Assembly (NCBI RefSeq): GCF_018617485.1
Contig: NZ_JACSKH010000001.1
Span: 1,798,001-1,862,000 of the forward strand
Length of the DNA stretch: 64,000 nucleotides
Source of the DNA: Exiguobacterium sp. s124
Lineage (GTDB): Bacteria; Bacillota; Bacilli; Exiguobacteriales; Exiguobacteriaceae
Direction: 5' to 3'
This document shows positions 55,780 through 63,935 of this stretch, piece after piece. The first letter of the stretch is position 1, and each line of letters begins with the position of its first letter. The translations under genes and the position numbers were made by a program. The notes beneath the pieces are model-generated. The model did not search any database and had not been told where the DNA came from. It saw only the letters and a list, made by a program, of their open reading frames with translations.

Positions 55780-56936
55780 GCTCTTAACTTCCCTTCATTA
55801 ATATATTTTTCAAATTTAGACAAAGTAATCTTTTGGTTAGTGTCTTTGAATTTTGTGCCTAAGACTATAAACATAATTTGTTCATGAATTTTTTCGCTTC
55901 TTACTTTATAAGAGTTAATCAACTCTAAAATCGTTCTTGTCTCTTCTTGCCCAATATTTTCTTTTACTAAAATTAAATAAGAAGCATATATGTCTCTAGA
56001 TGAGCGAACTATGTAATGTTCATACGCTTTAATATCTTCAAAATAAGGTTCCATATTATTTAGGTCTTTATCCTGTCTATAATAAGTATAGAGGTCTTGT
56101 TTGAAACGTAATAAGTTTAAATAGAAACCGTTAAGCATGAATTCAAACTCCGATTTGTATGATGGCATTTCATTAACTATCTTTCTGATCCTTTGCTTTA
56201 TATCAAGAATTTGATTTTCAGGCTCAGGATAAATAAAACCTTGATGGATTCCAAATAAAGTTTTCAACTCTTCTCTTATGCTATTTTTATTTCGTCCATC
56301 GATTTTTATTATCACTTTGCTTATATTTTGAATAGGGAAAAACTCATTTCCTGGAAATAAGATAAACGCTCCTTGTTGCGCAATAATCCTTGAATTTTTT
56401 TTTGAATGATCGATTAATTTATGATTATAAATACTGATTGGCAGAGTATTATATTCCTGATTTTGGCATACGATATCTTCATATGTCTTGATTGCTGCGT
56501 CAGAACTTGTAGCAAAAATTTGTTCAGGAAAAAATATATGGACCACAGCCAAATCGTCTTCCTCATGATCTTTTTTCACTTTTTCCGTTGCAAAAAAAAG
56601 TGCTACTAACGCATTATAAGATACATCTAGCAATCGGCTTGGGAACCCTCCATGTTGAGCATCAATTGCTATTGAAAGATAATCTTTTTTCTTAGTAACA
56701 CCTTTTGAAATCATTTCTTCAAATAAGGTTTTTTCAAATAAAGGTATTTTATTTACGTCTTCATTTCTAAATATATTAGGGGCACATGATGTTTGCTCAT
56801 AATCCTTTTTTTCCCCTCTGTAAAGTATCAAAGGATCACTAAAAGGATATTTAATTTTGTATTCTTTAATTTTCTCGTTAACAAATTGGATATATTCGTG
56901 TACAGACTTAATCAGTGGTCTTTCCCCATTACTCAC
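55776..56936 (-). CDS. FRG-domain protein
   Basis: 386 residues. FRG domain signatures: LYRGEKKDYEQTSCAPNIFR (38-57), HGGFPSRLLDVSYNALVALF (95-114) and SRIIAQQGAFILFPGNEFF (182-200). In other FRG proteins these read FRG, QHYGLPTRLLDWT.NPLVAL and R...Q.G.F; the fold may be ADP-ribosyltransferase-like, which is not proven here. The C-terminal 120 residues are helical with many Tyr. GTG start at 56936 behind AGGGGG. It is the first gene of a coupled pair with AIPR and has the same AT-rich composition, unlike the flanking chromosome. Confidence 0.82.
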   Translation of the reverse strand: MSNGERPLIKSVHEYIQFVNEKIKEYKIKYPFSDPLILYRGEKKDYEQTSCAPNIFRNEDVNKIPLFEKTLFEEMISKGVTKKKDYLSIAIDAQHGGFPSRLLDVSYNALVALFFATEKVKKDHEEDDLAVVHIFFPEQIFATSSDAAIKTYEDIVCQNQEYNTLPISIYNHKLIDHSKKNSRIIAQQGAFILFPGNEFFPIQNISKVIIKIDGRNKNSIREELKTLFGIHQGFIYPEPENQILDIKQRIRKIVNEMPSYKSEFEFMLNGFYLNLLRFKQDLYTYYRQDKDLNNMEPYFEDIKAYEHYIVRSSRDIYASYLILVKENIGQEETRTILELINSYKVRSEKIHEQIMFIVLGTKFKDTNQKITLSKFEKYINEGKLRA

Positions 56937-57133
56937 TCTTTAACCCCCTGCATAATTTCTATTTTTTTACATGTTAGTATCCATATTATCAAATTCTTCA
57001 TACAACTTCTATATGAGTATTAATATGTGATTTTATTTATATCACGAAAAAACTGCATATTCACACTCTTTATTATCATAACCTTTCCATTATAGAGATT
57101 GTTTCACATTTTCCAATTATGCTACCTAAGGAA

Positions 57134-57164
57134 ACGACACATAATTTCGGTGTCGTCTTTTTTT
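57134..57164 (+). terminator. Orphan terminator
   Basis: ACGACAC and GTGTCGT stem followed by a C and seven T on the plus strand. No plus-strand gene ends before it inside the window for more than 3 kb, so it may be the leftover end of a gene removed when the AT-rich segment arrived. Confidence 0.75.
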
Positions 57165-57170
57165 GAGTGT

Positions 57171-57231
57171 TTGACTTTACACGCATTCAAAAACATTGTA
57201 TTGTTTGACAAGTCAACGATTGATAAGTCAA
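57171..57231 (+). promoter_or_regulatory. marR promoter with tandem inverted repeats
   Basis: Two near-identical imperfect palindromes, TTGACAAGTCAA (57205-57216) and TTGATAAGTCAA (57220-57231), lie 15 bases apart just before the marR ribosome site; TTGACT at 57171-57176 with TTGTAT at 57196-57201 (19-base spacer) may be the promoter. Likely operator for the adjacent MarR protein. Confidence 0.6.
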
Positions 57232-57250
57232 TTGAGAAAGGTGGGACGCA

Positions 57251-57661
57251 ATGGACCTACGTGAAATCAGCCGATTACTTTACCAAATCAAGTTGGCAGA
57301 ACAAAATGTCGCATCATCGTTCGAACGGGAAACAGGATTCAGCCTTACGCGCTACGAGATGCTACAAGTCGTCAAAGAACGAGGCGTTTGTTCGCAACGC
57401 GTGATTAAGGAAGAAATGAAAATCGACAATGCCGCCATCACCCGACATTTAAAAATCCTCGAAGAAAAAGGATATGTCGTCAGAGAGCGGAACGCGGAGA
57501 ACCATCGCGAGATGTTCGTCCGTGTGACAGAGAAAGCAGAGCAAGACCTAGGTCATTGCGAGCGAGACGAACAGACCAACCACCTCGTCTTAAAAGCCTT
57601 GTCCGCTGAAGAGATTCATCAATTATCCGGACTGCTTCAAAAATTGAACAGTCACACCTAA
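57251..57661 (+). CDS. MarR-family transcriptional regulator
   Basis: 136 residues with the winged helix (FSLTRYEMLQVVKERGVCSQ, RVIKEEMKIDNAAITRHLKI, LEEKGYVVRERNAENHRE). Cys46 or 47 in RGVCSQ precedes the recognition helix region and could sense thiol-reactive compounds. It opens an operon with a nitroreductase, an ABM-type monooxygenase and a DUF1304 protein, a set like the quinone-response genes under MhqR in B. subtilis; that parallel is inference. Confidence 0.88.
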   Translation: MDLREISRLLYQIKLAEQNVASSFERETGFSLTRYEMLQVVKERGVCSQRVIKEEMKIDNAAITRHLKILEEKGYVVRERNAENHREMFVRVTEKAEQDLGHCERDEQTNHLVLKALSAEEIHQLSGLLQKLNSHT

Positions 57662-57684
57662 ACAGAGAAAGAAGGAATTCACCA

Positions 57685-58323
57685 ATGGCAACTACATTCG
57701 AAAACAATACATTCAAAGACGTTATGTTCGGTCGTAAATCAATCCGTGTCTACGACGAGAACGTGAAAATCTCACAAGAAGAGATGCTCGAGATGATTCA
57801 GGAAGCAACAACTGCCCCATCATCGGTCAACATGCAGCCATGGCGCTTCGTCGTCGTCGAAAGCCCAGAAGCGAAAGAGACGCTCAAGCCGCTCATCAAA
57901 TTCAACACGCGTCAAAACGATTCGTCATCAGCGATGCTCCTTATCTTCGGTGACATGGAGTGCTACGAGTACGGCGAACAAATCTACGACCAAGCAGTCG
58001 CAGAAGGCAAAATGCCACAAGAAGTTCGTGACCAGCAACTCGGCGCGATCATCCCTTACTACAAAAACCTCTCGAAACAAGAGATGAACGACATCGTGAA
58101 AATCGATGCGAGTCTCGCAGCGATGCAATTCATGCTCACAGCACGTGCACACGGCTATGACACGAACCCAATCGGTGGTTTCGAGAAAGACCAGCTCGCA
58201 GAAACGTTTGGTCTCGACAAAGATCGTTACGTACCAGTCATGATCTTGTCTGTCGGGAAAGCGGCAGAAGAAGGTTACGCATCAGTCCGTCTTGACGCTC
58301 AAACAGTCACATCGTTCAAATAA
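57685..58323 (+). CDS. Nitroreductase-family FMN enzyme (MhqN/YdfN-like)
   Basis: 212 residues. FMN-binding pattern at the start (MFGRKSIRVYDENVKISQEE), APSSVNMQPWRFVVVES, and the C-terminal GYDTNPIGGFEKDQLAETFG. Enzymes of this group reduce quinones or nitro compounds with NAD(P)H. GAAAGAAGG lies before the ATG, 23 bases after marR. Codon use is highly biased, as expected for a gene that can be strongly expressed. Confidence 0.88.
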   Translation: MATTFENNTFKDVMFGRKSIRVYDENVKISQEEMLEMIQEATTAPSSVNMQPWRFVVVESPEAKETLKPLIKFNTRQNDSSSAMLLIFGDMECYEYGEQIYDQAVAEGKMPQEVRDQQLGAIIPYYKNLSKQEMNDIVKIDASLAAMQFMLTARAHGYDTNPIGGFEKDQLAETFGLDKDRYVPVMILSVGKAAEEGYASVRLDAQTVTSFK

Positions 58324-58350
58324 TTCAACACACAATCGGAGGAATCAACC

Positions 58351-58635
58351 ATGATCTTAGTCAACGCCACATTCGATATCCAAGCATCACAACGCGAGAA
58401 CTTCTTGCGTGACATCCAAGTCTTGATCGACTCATCAAAACAAGAAGCGGGCTGTGTCGGATATGACCTATACGAGTCAACGTCTGTCGAGAACCGTTTC
58501 GTCATGATCGAGAACTGGGAAGACCAAGCCGCTCTCGAGCAGCACAACCAAAACCCGGTCCTCATCAACTTCGCACAAAACGTGGCGAACTACGTGTCTG
58601 CGAAACCGGTCGTGCAAGTAGCAGCGGTCAACTAA
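58351..58635 (+). CDS. ABM-domain monooxygenase (putative quinol monooxygenase)
   Basis: 94 residues with the ABM ferredoxin-like fold: MILVNATFDIQASQRENFLR, EAGCVGYDLYES and FVMIENWEDQAALEQHNQNP. These cofactor-free enzymes act on quinols or related aromatics. It lies 27 bases after the nitroreductase, behind GGAGG, suggesting joint handling of quinone-like compounds. Confidence 0.85.
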   Translation: MILVNATFDIQASQRENFLRDIQVLIDSSKQEAGCVGYDLYESTSVENRFVMIENWEDQAALEQHNQNPVLINFAQNVANYVSAKPVVQVAAVN

Positions 58636-58636
58636 T

Positions 58637-58996
58637 ATGTCGACGCTCACCCTTGTGCTCGGGACGCTCGTCGCCATCGAGTTCTTTTATATTTTCTATT
58701 TAGAAACGATTGCGACGGCCTCTTCCTCGACGTCACGTGTCTTCCGCATGTCGAAAGACGAACTGACGAGAGACTCGGTATCGGTTTTGTTCAAAAATCA
58801 AGGCGTGTATAACGGATTGATCGGGGTCGGGCTCTTATACGGGCTATACGTCTCCCCCAATCCGTTCGAGATTGTCACCATGATGCTGACCTATATCATT
58901 CTCGTTGCCCTATATGGCAGTATCACGAGTGACAAGAAGATTATCCTGACACAAGGTGGGCTCGCCATCTTGACGTTGATCTCGATGGTGATGTGA
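58637..58996 (+). CDS. DUF1304-family membrane protein
   Basis: 119 residues, four helices (about 3-20, 56-72, 78-96 and 103-118). The conserved NQGVYNGLIGVGLLYGL and YGSITSDKKIILTQGGLAIL segments define the family, whose function is unknown. It starts one base after the monooxygenase stop and ends the operon. Confidence 0.85.
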   Translation: MSTLTLVLGTLVAIEFFYIFYLETIATASSSTSRVFRMSKDELTRDSVSVLFKNQGVYNGLIGVGLLYGLYVSPNPFEIVTMMLTYIILVALYGSITSDKKIILTQGGLAILTLISMVM

Positions 58997-59002
58997 TGAC
59001 AG

Positions 59003-59040
59003 AAAAAGCGTTCGACCTGAGAAAAGGTCGGACGCTTTTT
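59003..59040 (+). terminator. Terminator of marR operon
   Basis: AAAAAGCGTTCGACCT and AGGTCGGACGCTTTTT form a nearly perfect 16-bp stem ending in a T-run. Confidence 0.92.
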
Positions 59041-59060
59041 GTCATTTCAAATTCATCAAC

Positions 59061-59090
59061 AAAAAACCGCCCTGACCGAAGTCAGAGCGG
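59061..59090 (-). terminator. Terminator of polytopic membrane protein gene
   Basis: Minus-strand CCGCTCTGAC / GTCAGGGCGG stem with a TTCG loop followed by six T. Confidence 0.93.
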
Positions 59091-59100
59091 AATGGATGTC

Positions 59101-60639
59101 TTATAAGACAAAAATTGCTGCAGATACACCGACGACACCGACGAGCGCCATCGCATATACCGGCACACGTGGCATTTCGCCATTGTTGTCGAGTGCTTTC
59201 CCGAACATATAGAAGACGATCGGATGCACGAGGAAAGGCATCGAGAAGATGAGCGGGATAAGAAGCGATGCTTCCGTACCGAACATACCGCCTTGGACCG
59301 CTGCGAACAAGCCGAAGTGCGAGATTGCTGACGATTGTGCCATCGTCGTGTAATCAAAGGCAATCGTGCTGAACGTCAAGATGACGAGACCACCGAAGAC
59401 GGCCATCATCTGCCATCCGAACGAGAACTGCATAAGTGCTTTTACTTCTTTAAAGTCTTCTCCGTTCGCTGCACGTAAGTTTTTCAACGCGAGCGCCGTG
59501 AGCGCGAGACCGATCAAGACGATGATGGCTGTAGGCCAAATCCAGAGCGCACCGTTATCGGCACTGACTGCGAGGATTGAGAAGACGAAGATGTGTCCGA
59601 AGAACGGAATGTTGATCATGATTGGCGCACGTTTTGCCGCCACTTGACCGAAGTCCCCAGCCGTACACGCACCTGTGAGACCACTGTGTGAAAGTGAACC
59701 TGCCATACCTGGCGCGAGGTTACGGATATGACCCGTACGAGCGAACCACATGATGAGTGCGATTCCACCGAACATCCAGAACAATTGACCGAAGAAACCG
59801 TACACGAGAATCGAGTTCATGCCTTCGATGGCGAACGCATCACCGATTCGTGAACCACCGACCATGAAGTTGGCAGCCAAGACGACCGGAATTCCTGCGA
59901 AGAGAAGCGCGCGGACAGTCGGTCCATACGTCCAGTTGTGGAAGATGGCACCGAGCGCCGACGAGATCAACATCGCAAAGAAGATTTGCGGAAGTGCGAT
60001 AATCGGCTGAACTGCTGTCGCAATCAAGAACGAGACGAACAAGATGACAAGCAAGAGGACTGTCTCGATGACACCTTTTTGCATGTATACTTTCTTGTCC
60101 TGAATCTGTGCTTTATGGTCGATGAGTAAGAACGACACAGCGAGACCGAGGAGTGCGAGGATTGGGTAGTAAAGCGCAATCCCTTCTGCCGTACCTGGCT
60201 CGATTGCCATACGGAAGAACCCTTCCAAACCGACGAGCAAGAAGAAAGAACGAAGGATAAAGATGAACTGCGTACGTCCTGTTCCGAGGAACATTTCCTC
60301 TTTTGCAGGGACGACGATGTCCTCCATGTCGAGCTCTTGCTTGCTTAAGATTTTACGAAGTTCCTGTCCACCTACGAAGAACGAAACGACTAACGCGATG
60401 ATCGTCGTCCGTGACAAGAAGTCGACGAGCGGGAATTCAGGAAGACCCGGTGTCGCGATGCCGAGCTCGACCATACCGAACCCGAGACCGAGACCGAAGA
60501 TAACGATGACGAGGATCGGCGAGAAGCGCGTCCCAGCCACGACCATACGAGATAAAATGACCATCGGAATGATGAAGGCCATAAGCAACCAGAATTGGTT
60601 GATAAGTTGCATTTGAGATAATTGTTGTACAAGTTCCAT
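59101..60639 (-). CDS. Polytopic membrane protein, unassigned (transporter-like)
   Basis: 512 residues with about 13 hydrophobic helices spread evenly, glycine-rich at the helix ends. Notable loops are LVSFFVGGQELRKILSKQEL (about residue 90), AGSLSHSGLTGACTAGDFGQ (about residue 310) and FGTEASLLIPLIFSMPFLVH. The two halves look loosely repeated, as in secondary transporters, but I do not recognise the family and will not name a substrate. Single gene with its own terminator. Housekeeping-like composition, so it is not part of the AT-rich loci on either side. Confidence 0.6.
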   Translation of the reverse strand: MELVQQLSQMQLINQFWLLMAFIIPMVILSRMVVAGTRFSPILVIVIFGLGLGFGMVELGIATPGLPEFPLVDFLSRTTIIALVVSFFVGGQELRKILSKQELDMEDIVVPAKEEMFLGTGRTQFIFILRSFFLLVGLEGFFRMAIEPGTAEGIALYYPILALLGLAVSFLLIDHKAQIQDKKVYMQKGVIETVLLLVILFVSFLIATAVQPIIALPQIFFAMLISSALGAIFHNWTYGPTVRALLFAGIPVVLAANFMVGGSRIGDAFAIEGMNSILVYGFFGQLFWMFGGIALIMWFARTGHIRNLAPGMAGSLSHSGLTGACTAGDFGQVAAKRAPIMINIPFFGHIFVFSILAVSADNGALWIWPTAIIVLIGLALTALALKNLRAANGEDFKEVKALMQFSFGWQMMAVFGGLVILTFSTIAFDYTTMAQSSAISHFGLFAAVQGGMFGTEASLLIPLIFSMPFLVHPIVFYMFGKALDNNGEMPRVPVYAMALVGVVGVSAAIFVL

Positions 60640-60767
60640 TGACTAACCCCTAACATAATTTTTAGCACACAATATCGAAGTGTACAGGAATGAACATTGT
60701 GTGACAATAGGGTGTGATGTTTTGTAAACATTGAAAGCGGAACCAAGTGAAATTGGTCCCGCTTTCG

Positions 60768-61025
60768 TTAGTTATTGGATTGTCTGAGGCCCCAAATGCC
60801 TTTATTTCCTGTGGAATAAAAGAGATCTTCTTTTCCGGTAAAGCTCGCTGAATCGCTAGAATGAGCACGAATCTGTTTATTGACGTGCCCTTTCCAATCT
60901 TTATAACGATCGAGCTCGAGTTGATAGTACGATTTTTCGACATACGCATAAATGTCTTTCAAAGATGCCGTCCCACCGTGGTGTTGGAGGGCGAATTGGA
61001 TTTTGCGTAGTAATAGGCGTTTCAC
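60768..61025 (-). CDS. Small winged-helix protein with a restriction-type HARE-like fold
   Basis: 85 residues, starting at GTG 61025 (MKRLLLRKIQFALQHHGGTA), nine bases after AAGGAG; the ATG nine bases upstream touches that site. The sequence SLKDIYAYVEKSY ... WKGHVNKQIRAHSSDSASF ... DLFYSTGNKGIWGLR resembles winged-helix domains fused to HNH and other restriction nucleases (S.DS..F.G..DLF......G.WGLR). Here the nuclease part is missing. It is divergent from the DndD-like gene, so a role in that locus as regulator or DNA reader is possible but unproven. Confidence 0.65.
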   Translation of the reverse strand: MKRLLLRKIQFALQHHGGTASLKDIYAYVEKSYYQLELDRYKDWKGHVNKQIRAHSSDSASFTGKEDLFYSTGNKGIWGLRQSNN

Positions 61026-61099
61026 TTCTCTCATCTCCTTATGTAATATAAAAAGCAATTATGTATACCTAATTTATCCATACCCTTTCTAAAAAAGTT

Positions 61100-61130
61100 A
61101 CAGGTTTTTAGGTGTATTTCCTTTATAATA
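61100..61130 (+). promoter_or_regulatory. Putative dndD promoter
   Basis: TATAAT in CTTTATAATAGG about 50 bases before the start codon; upstream TTACAGGTTTTTAGG offers only a weak -35. Confidence 0.45.
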
Positions 61131-61176
61131 GGAATATAGACCTGAATATCTCATGTTTGGAAGAAAGGAAATCGAT

Positions 61177-63423
61177 ATGACTCAAAAGCGTTACTCAAGT
61201 GAATTAGAAATTTTAGAAGAAGTATCTTCTCATCATCAGTTATCACCTAGTCTCCTTCAAAATATTCTCACCACTTCAAAAGCTAATTATTATGGTGAAG
61301 CAACGTCTCCTACTAAACGCCAAAAAGAATTAGAAGAGGAACTGAAATATCTAATCAAAAAAGGGAACTCATTAACTCATTCCATATCATCCAATAAAAA
61401 ATCTGGGTTAAAACTAGTTCGTATTCAATTAAATAATTACAAAACATACTTAAATTCTCAAACAATTAACTTTGATACTCATACAGATGATAAAAACATC
61501 GTTCTCATCGGTGGTTTAAATGGCGCTGGAAAAACAACCATTTTAAAAGCAGTTCGTTACTTATTATATGGCAAGCGCGGCATGACCGATACGGAGTTTC
61601 AACAACAGTTTACAAATACGATTAACAATTCATTCTTCGAACAAGGTGGTCGTGAAGCTAGTGCCTCTCTCGTTTTTGAACCTGGTGACGGTCATCACTA
61701 CGAAATCAAAGTCGTTTGGCAATACAATAGTAAAAAACAAGTTGTATCTGAAAGCAAGACGTTCAGTAAGCGAACGATTGGTGCAGCTCGTCCAAAACGT
61801 AATGAACAGATTGGTTCACACAACGTGGATGATTTCAACCGCACCATTGATAAATTAATCCCATTTGAAGCTTCTCAATTCTTAATCTTTGATGGGGAAG
61901 AAATCAGACGCATTATTTCTTCTAGAAATTCTGCCGACTTTAAAGCGACAATCAGACGAATGAATGGAATGTCCTATTTCAATGAGTTAAAAGGTGACTT
62001 AGACAAAATCTATTCAAAGAAAGTCAACGAATTAGCCATTGCCCAAAAAAGTACCGAGTTGTTAAAATTCAACAAGAAAATAACTACACTCAAAGATCAA
62101 TTACATGAGCTTACAGAAAAACGAAATAAAGCCGAGAGTCGAGTATCAACATATAATAATCAACTTGACCACTATAAAAAACTTCGAAACGAGAAGCTCA
62201 TGCAGAACAATGAGTCGAGAGAACAATTCGTTTCATCCATGAGTTCTCTAAGAGCACAGCATACCCAAGTCTTGGAGCAAATTTCTAAGTTGTTTTTTGA
62301 GAAGGGGATTCCCTCATTTGCATCTAAAAAAATTGATGCTTTAAAAAAACGACTGACTATAGAACAACAATTTATATCTGACCAACAACGTGTGGAACAG
62401 ATTTTAGCACCTTATCAGCAATTTATGTCTAAACTACTCTCAGAGCCAATTGACCCACCTTTAACTAAAGAACAACTGCATCAGGTTGAGGAAATTGGTA
62501 AGAATATTTGGTTATCGAAGGAAAATTATAAAGCGTCTACCACTTCAGAAAATCAACAAATTTGGCACGACCTTTCGCCAAATGACCGTAGACTAATTAT
62601 GAATGTAGACGCATCTCGCACTAAGGAAATGATTATTGAACTGATTAAGAAAGAAAAGAATATTAAACATTCAATTGTTCAACTTCAGCAGAAAATTGAT
62701 TTAGCCCCTTCTGCAATCAGTGTTGATGAAGAAGATAAAAAAATTCAAGAAATTACTGAGGTGCTCGGTAAAACTAAGAGCATTTATCTCAACATTAAAA
62801 AGAAAGAACAAGAGTGTATTCAAGAAATTCGTTCTCTGGAATCAAAGCTAAAAGGAACAAAGTCTACTGCAACCAATGCAATCGACTTAGCCGATGATGT
62901 ACAGCTTTATGGAAAAATCAAAGAAGCAATTGATGAGTATTCAACAAAAGTACTAGATTGGAAAATTGATTTGATCAGTGAACAATTCGATCAGATGTTG
63001 AACAAACTTATGAGAAAACAAGATGAATTCGGTCGTGCTTTCGTTGATCGCCGTAAAATGATGATACGCATTGAAAATGAGCGCGGCGCTGAAATTTCAG
63101 TCGAAGAACGTTCAGCCGGTGAAATGCAAATTATCTCATCTGCATTTATTTGGGGAATGATTAAAGCAGCTGATTTAGATTTACCTATGATTATCGATAC
63201 GCCACTTGGTCGTTTAGACAGCTATCATCGCAATAATCTAGTCGAACATTTCTATAAACATCTCAGTAAACAAGTTGTGATCCTCTCAACTGATACGGAA
63301 ATCACTCCGGAATATGTAGAGTTGATGAAGGAATACACTTCAAAACAAATCATGTTGGATTATAACCAAAAAGAGAAATATACGCTTATTCGCGAAGGCT
63401 ATTTCGAATTAGTGAAAGGATAA
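61177..63423 (+). CDS. dndD: DndD-like SMC/Rad50-type ATPase (DNA sulfur modification)
   Basis: 748 residues from MTQKRYSSELEILEEVSSHH. Walker A is IGGLNGAGKTTILKA (111-125); FDGEEIRRI follows near residue 240; long coiled coils (about 255-600) come next; the ABC signature is RSAGEMQIIS, and Walker B PMIIDTPLGRLDSYHR lies near residue 675. This DTPLGRLDS.HR text is typical of DndD, the ATPase of phosphorothioate modification. The first 75 residues are an additional helical region (ELEILEEVSSHHQLSPSLLQ) not found in most DndD proteins. The ATG at 61177 follows AAAGGAAA; the ATG at 61153 has no ribosome site. dndC is not in the window. Confidence 0.8.
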   Translation: MTQKRYSSELEILEEVSSHHQLSPSLLQNILTTSKANYYGEATSPTKRQKELEEELKYLIKKGNSLTHSISSNKKSGLKLVRIQLNNYKTYLNSQTINFDTHTDDKNIVLIGGLNGAGKTTILKAVRYLLYGKRGMTDTEFQQQFTNTINNSFFEQGGREASASLVFEPGDGHHYEIKVVWQYNSKKQVVSESKTFSKRTIGAARPKRNEQIGSHNVDDFNRTIDKLIPFEASQFLIFDGEEIRRIISSRNSADFKATIRRMNGMSYFNELKGDLDKIYSKKVNELAIAQKSTELLKFNKKITTLKDQLHELTEKRNKAESRVSTYNNQLDHYKKLRNEKLMQNNESREQFVSSMSSLRAQHTQVLEQISKLFFEKGIPSFASKKIDALKKRLTIEQQFISDQQRVEQILAPYQQFMSKLLSEPIDPPLTKEQLHQVEEIGKNIWLSKENYKASTTSENQQIWHDLSPNDRRLIMNVDASRTKEMIIELIKKEKNIKHSIVQLQQKIDLAPSAISVDEEDKKIQEITEVLGKTKSIYLNIKKKEQECIQEIRSLESKLKGTKSTATNAIDLADDVQLYGKIKEAIDEYSTKVLDWKIDLISEQFDQMLNKLMRKQDEFGRAFVDRRKMMIRIENERGAEISVEERSAGEMQIISSAFIWGMIKAADLDLPMIIDTPLGRLDSYHRNNLVEHFYKHLSKQVVILSTDTEITPEYVELMKEYTSKQIMLDYNQKEKYTLIREGYFELVKG

Positions 63424-63427
63424 GATT

Positions 63428-63823
63428 ATGGATTCTAAAGGAATTAAATTGTCACAAGTAAGTAAGAATCGAATCGATACCATCATTGGGCACATCGAAC
63501 ATTACGTTCCAAAAGATACTAGACCATTTGTTATTAAATTAAGTTTGATGCACGGAATTGAAAATCATTCCATTTCATCTGAACTCCCTACCGAATTGAG
63601 TTCAAGTGCATGGGAAATGGGCTCAATCATCAATGGGAATGACTATTTACTCGCTAAACATCTCATTATCAACGAGCTCCAAAAAGAAATCGATGACGAG
63701 AAAATTATTCGAGATCATATGAAACGCTTTATTGAATTAGGTGTAAAAGACATTGCTTCGTTGCTCGAATCAGATGATGCAATCTTTGAAGAAGAATTTT
63801 TAATTAAACTTCTTTCCGTATAA
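63428..63823 (+). CDS. dndE: Small DndE-like protein
   Basis: 131 residues, four bases after the DndD-like gene, with AAAGGA seven bases before the ATG. It is helical and polar: GIKLSQVSKNRIDTIIGHIE, TRPFVIKLSLMHGIENH, then a charged C-terminal helix (FIELGVKDIASLLESDD). The N-terminal half resembles DndE (K.S....RI..I, then a hydrophobic SL helix), and dndE normally follows dndD. Similarity is modest, so an unrelated accessory protein is possible. Confidence 0.5.
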   Translation: MDSKGIKLSQVSKNRIDTIIGHIEHYVPKDTRPFVIKLSLMHGIENHSISSELPTELSSSAWEMGSIINGNDYLLAKHLIINELQKEIDDEKIIRDHMKRFIELGVKDIASLLESDDAIFEEEFLIKLLSV

Positions 63824-63848
63824 TCTCAGCGATTCCGCTGAGATTTTT
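63824..63848 (+). terminator. Terminator of dndD-dndE
   Basis: TCTCAGCG / CGCTGAGA stem with a 4-base loop followed by five T. Confidence 0.9.
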
Positions 63849-63906
63849 CTTACGAAAATTTCTATATTTTGTTGAGCTGTTCGCTTTTTTCATACGAACA
63901 CTTATG

Positions 63907-63935
63907 TTAGACTTTTTGTATAAAAACATTGTATT
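63907..63935 (+). promoter_or_regulatory. Promoter of the next dnd-type operon
   Basis: TTAGAC (63907-63912) and TGTATT (63930-63935) with a 17-base spacer. The palindrome begins at the edge of the -10. Confidence 0.6.

Larger units (their letters stand above)
56937..57250. other. Intergenic region between FRG gene and marR
   Basis: About 310 bases. The left 190 are AT-rich and hold the FRG promoter region (a TAATAT box, no clear -35). The right part contains an orphan terminator (57134-57164) and the marR promoter with tandem inverted repeats (57171-57231). Confidence 0.5.

Noticed and set aside
53557-56936. Toxin-antitoxin pair
   Set aside because: Both proteins are large and match FRG and AIPR domains; neither looks like a small antitoxin.
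61153-61176. Start of the DndD-like gene at the ATG at 61153
   Set aside because: No ribosome site precedes it, while AAAGGAAA stands before the ATG at 61177.
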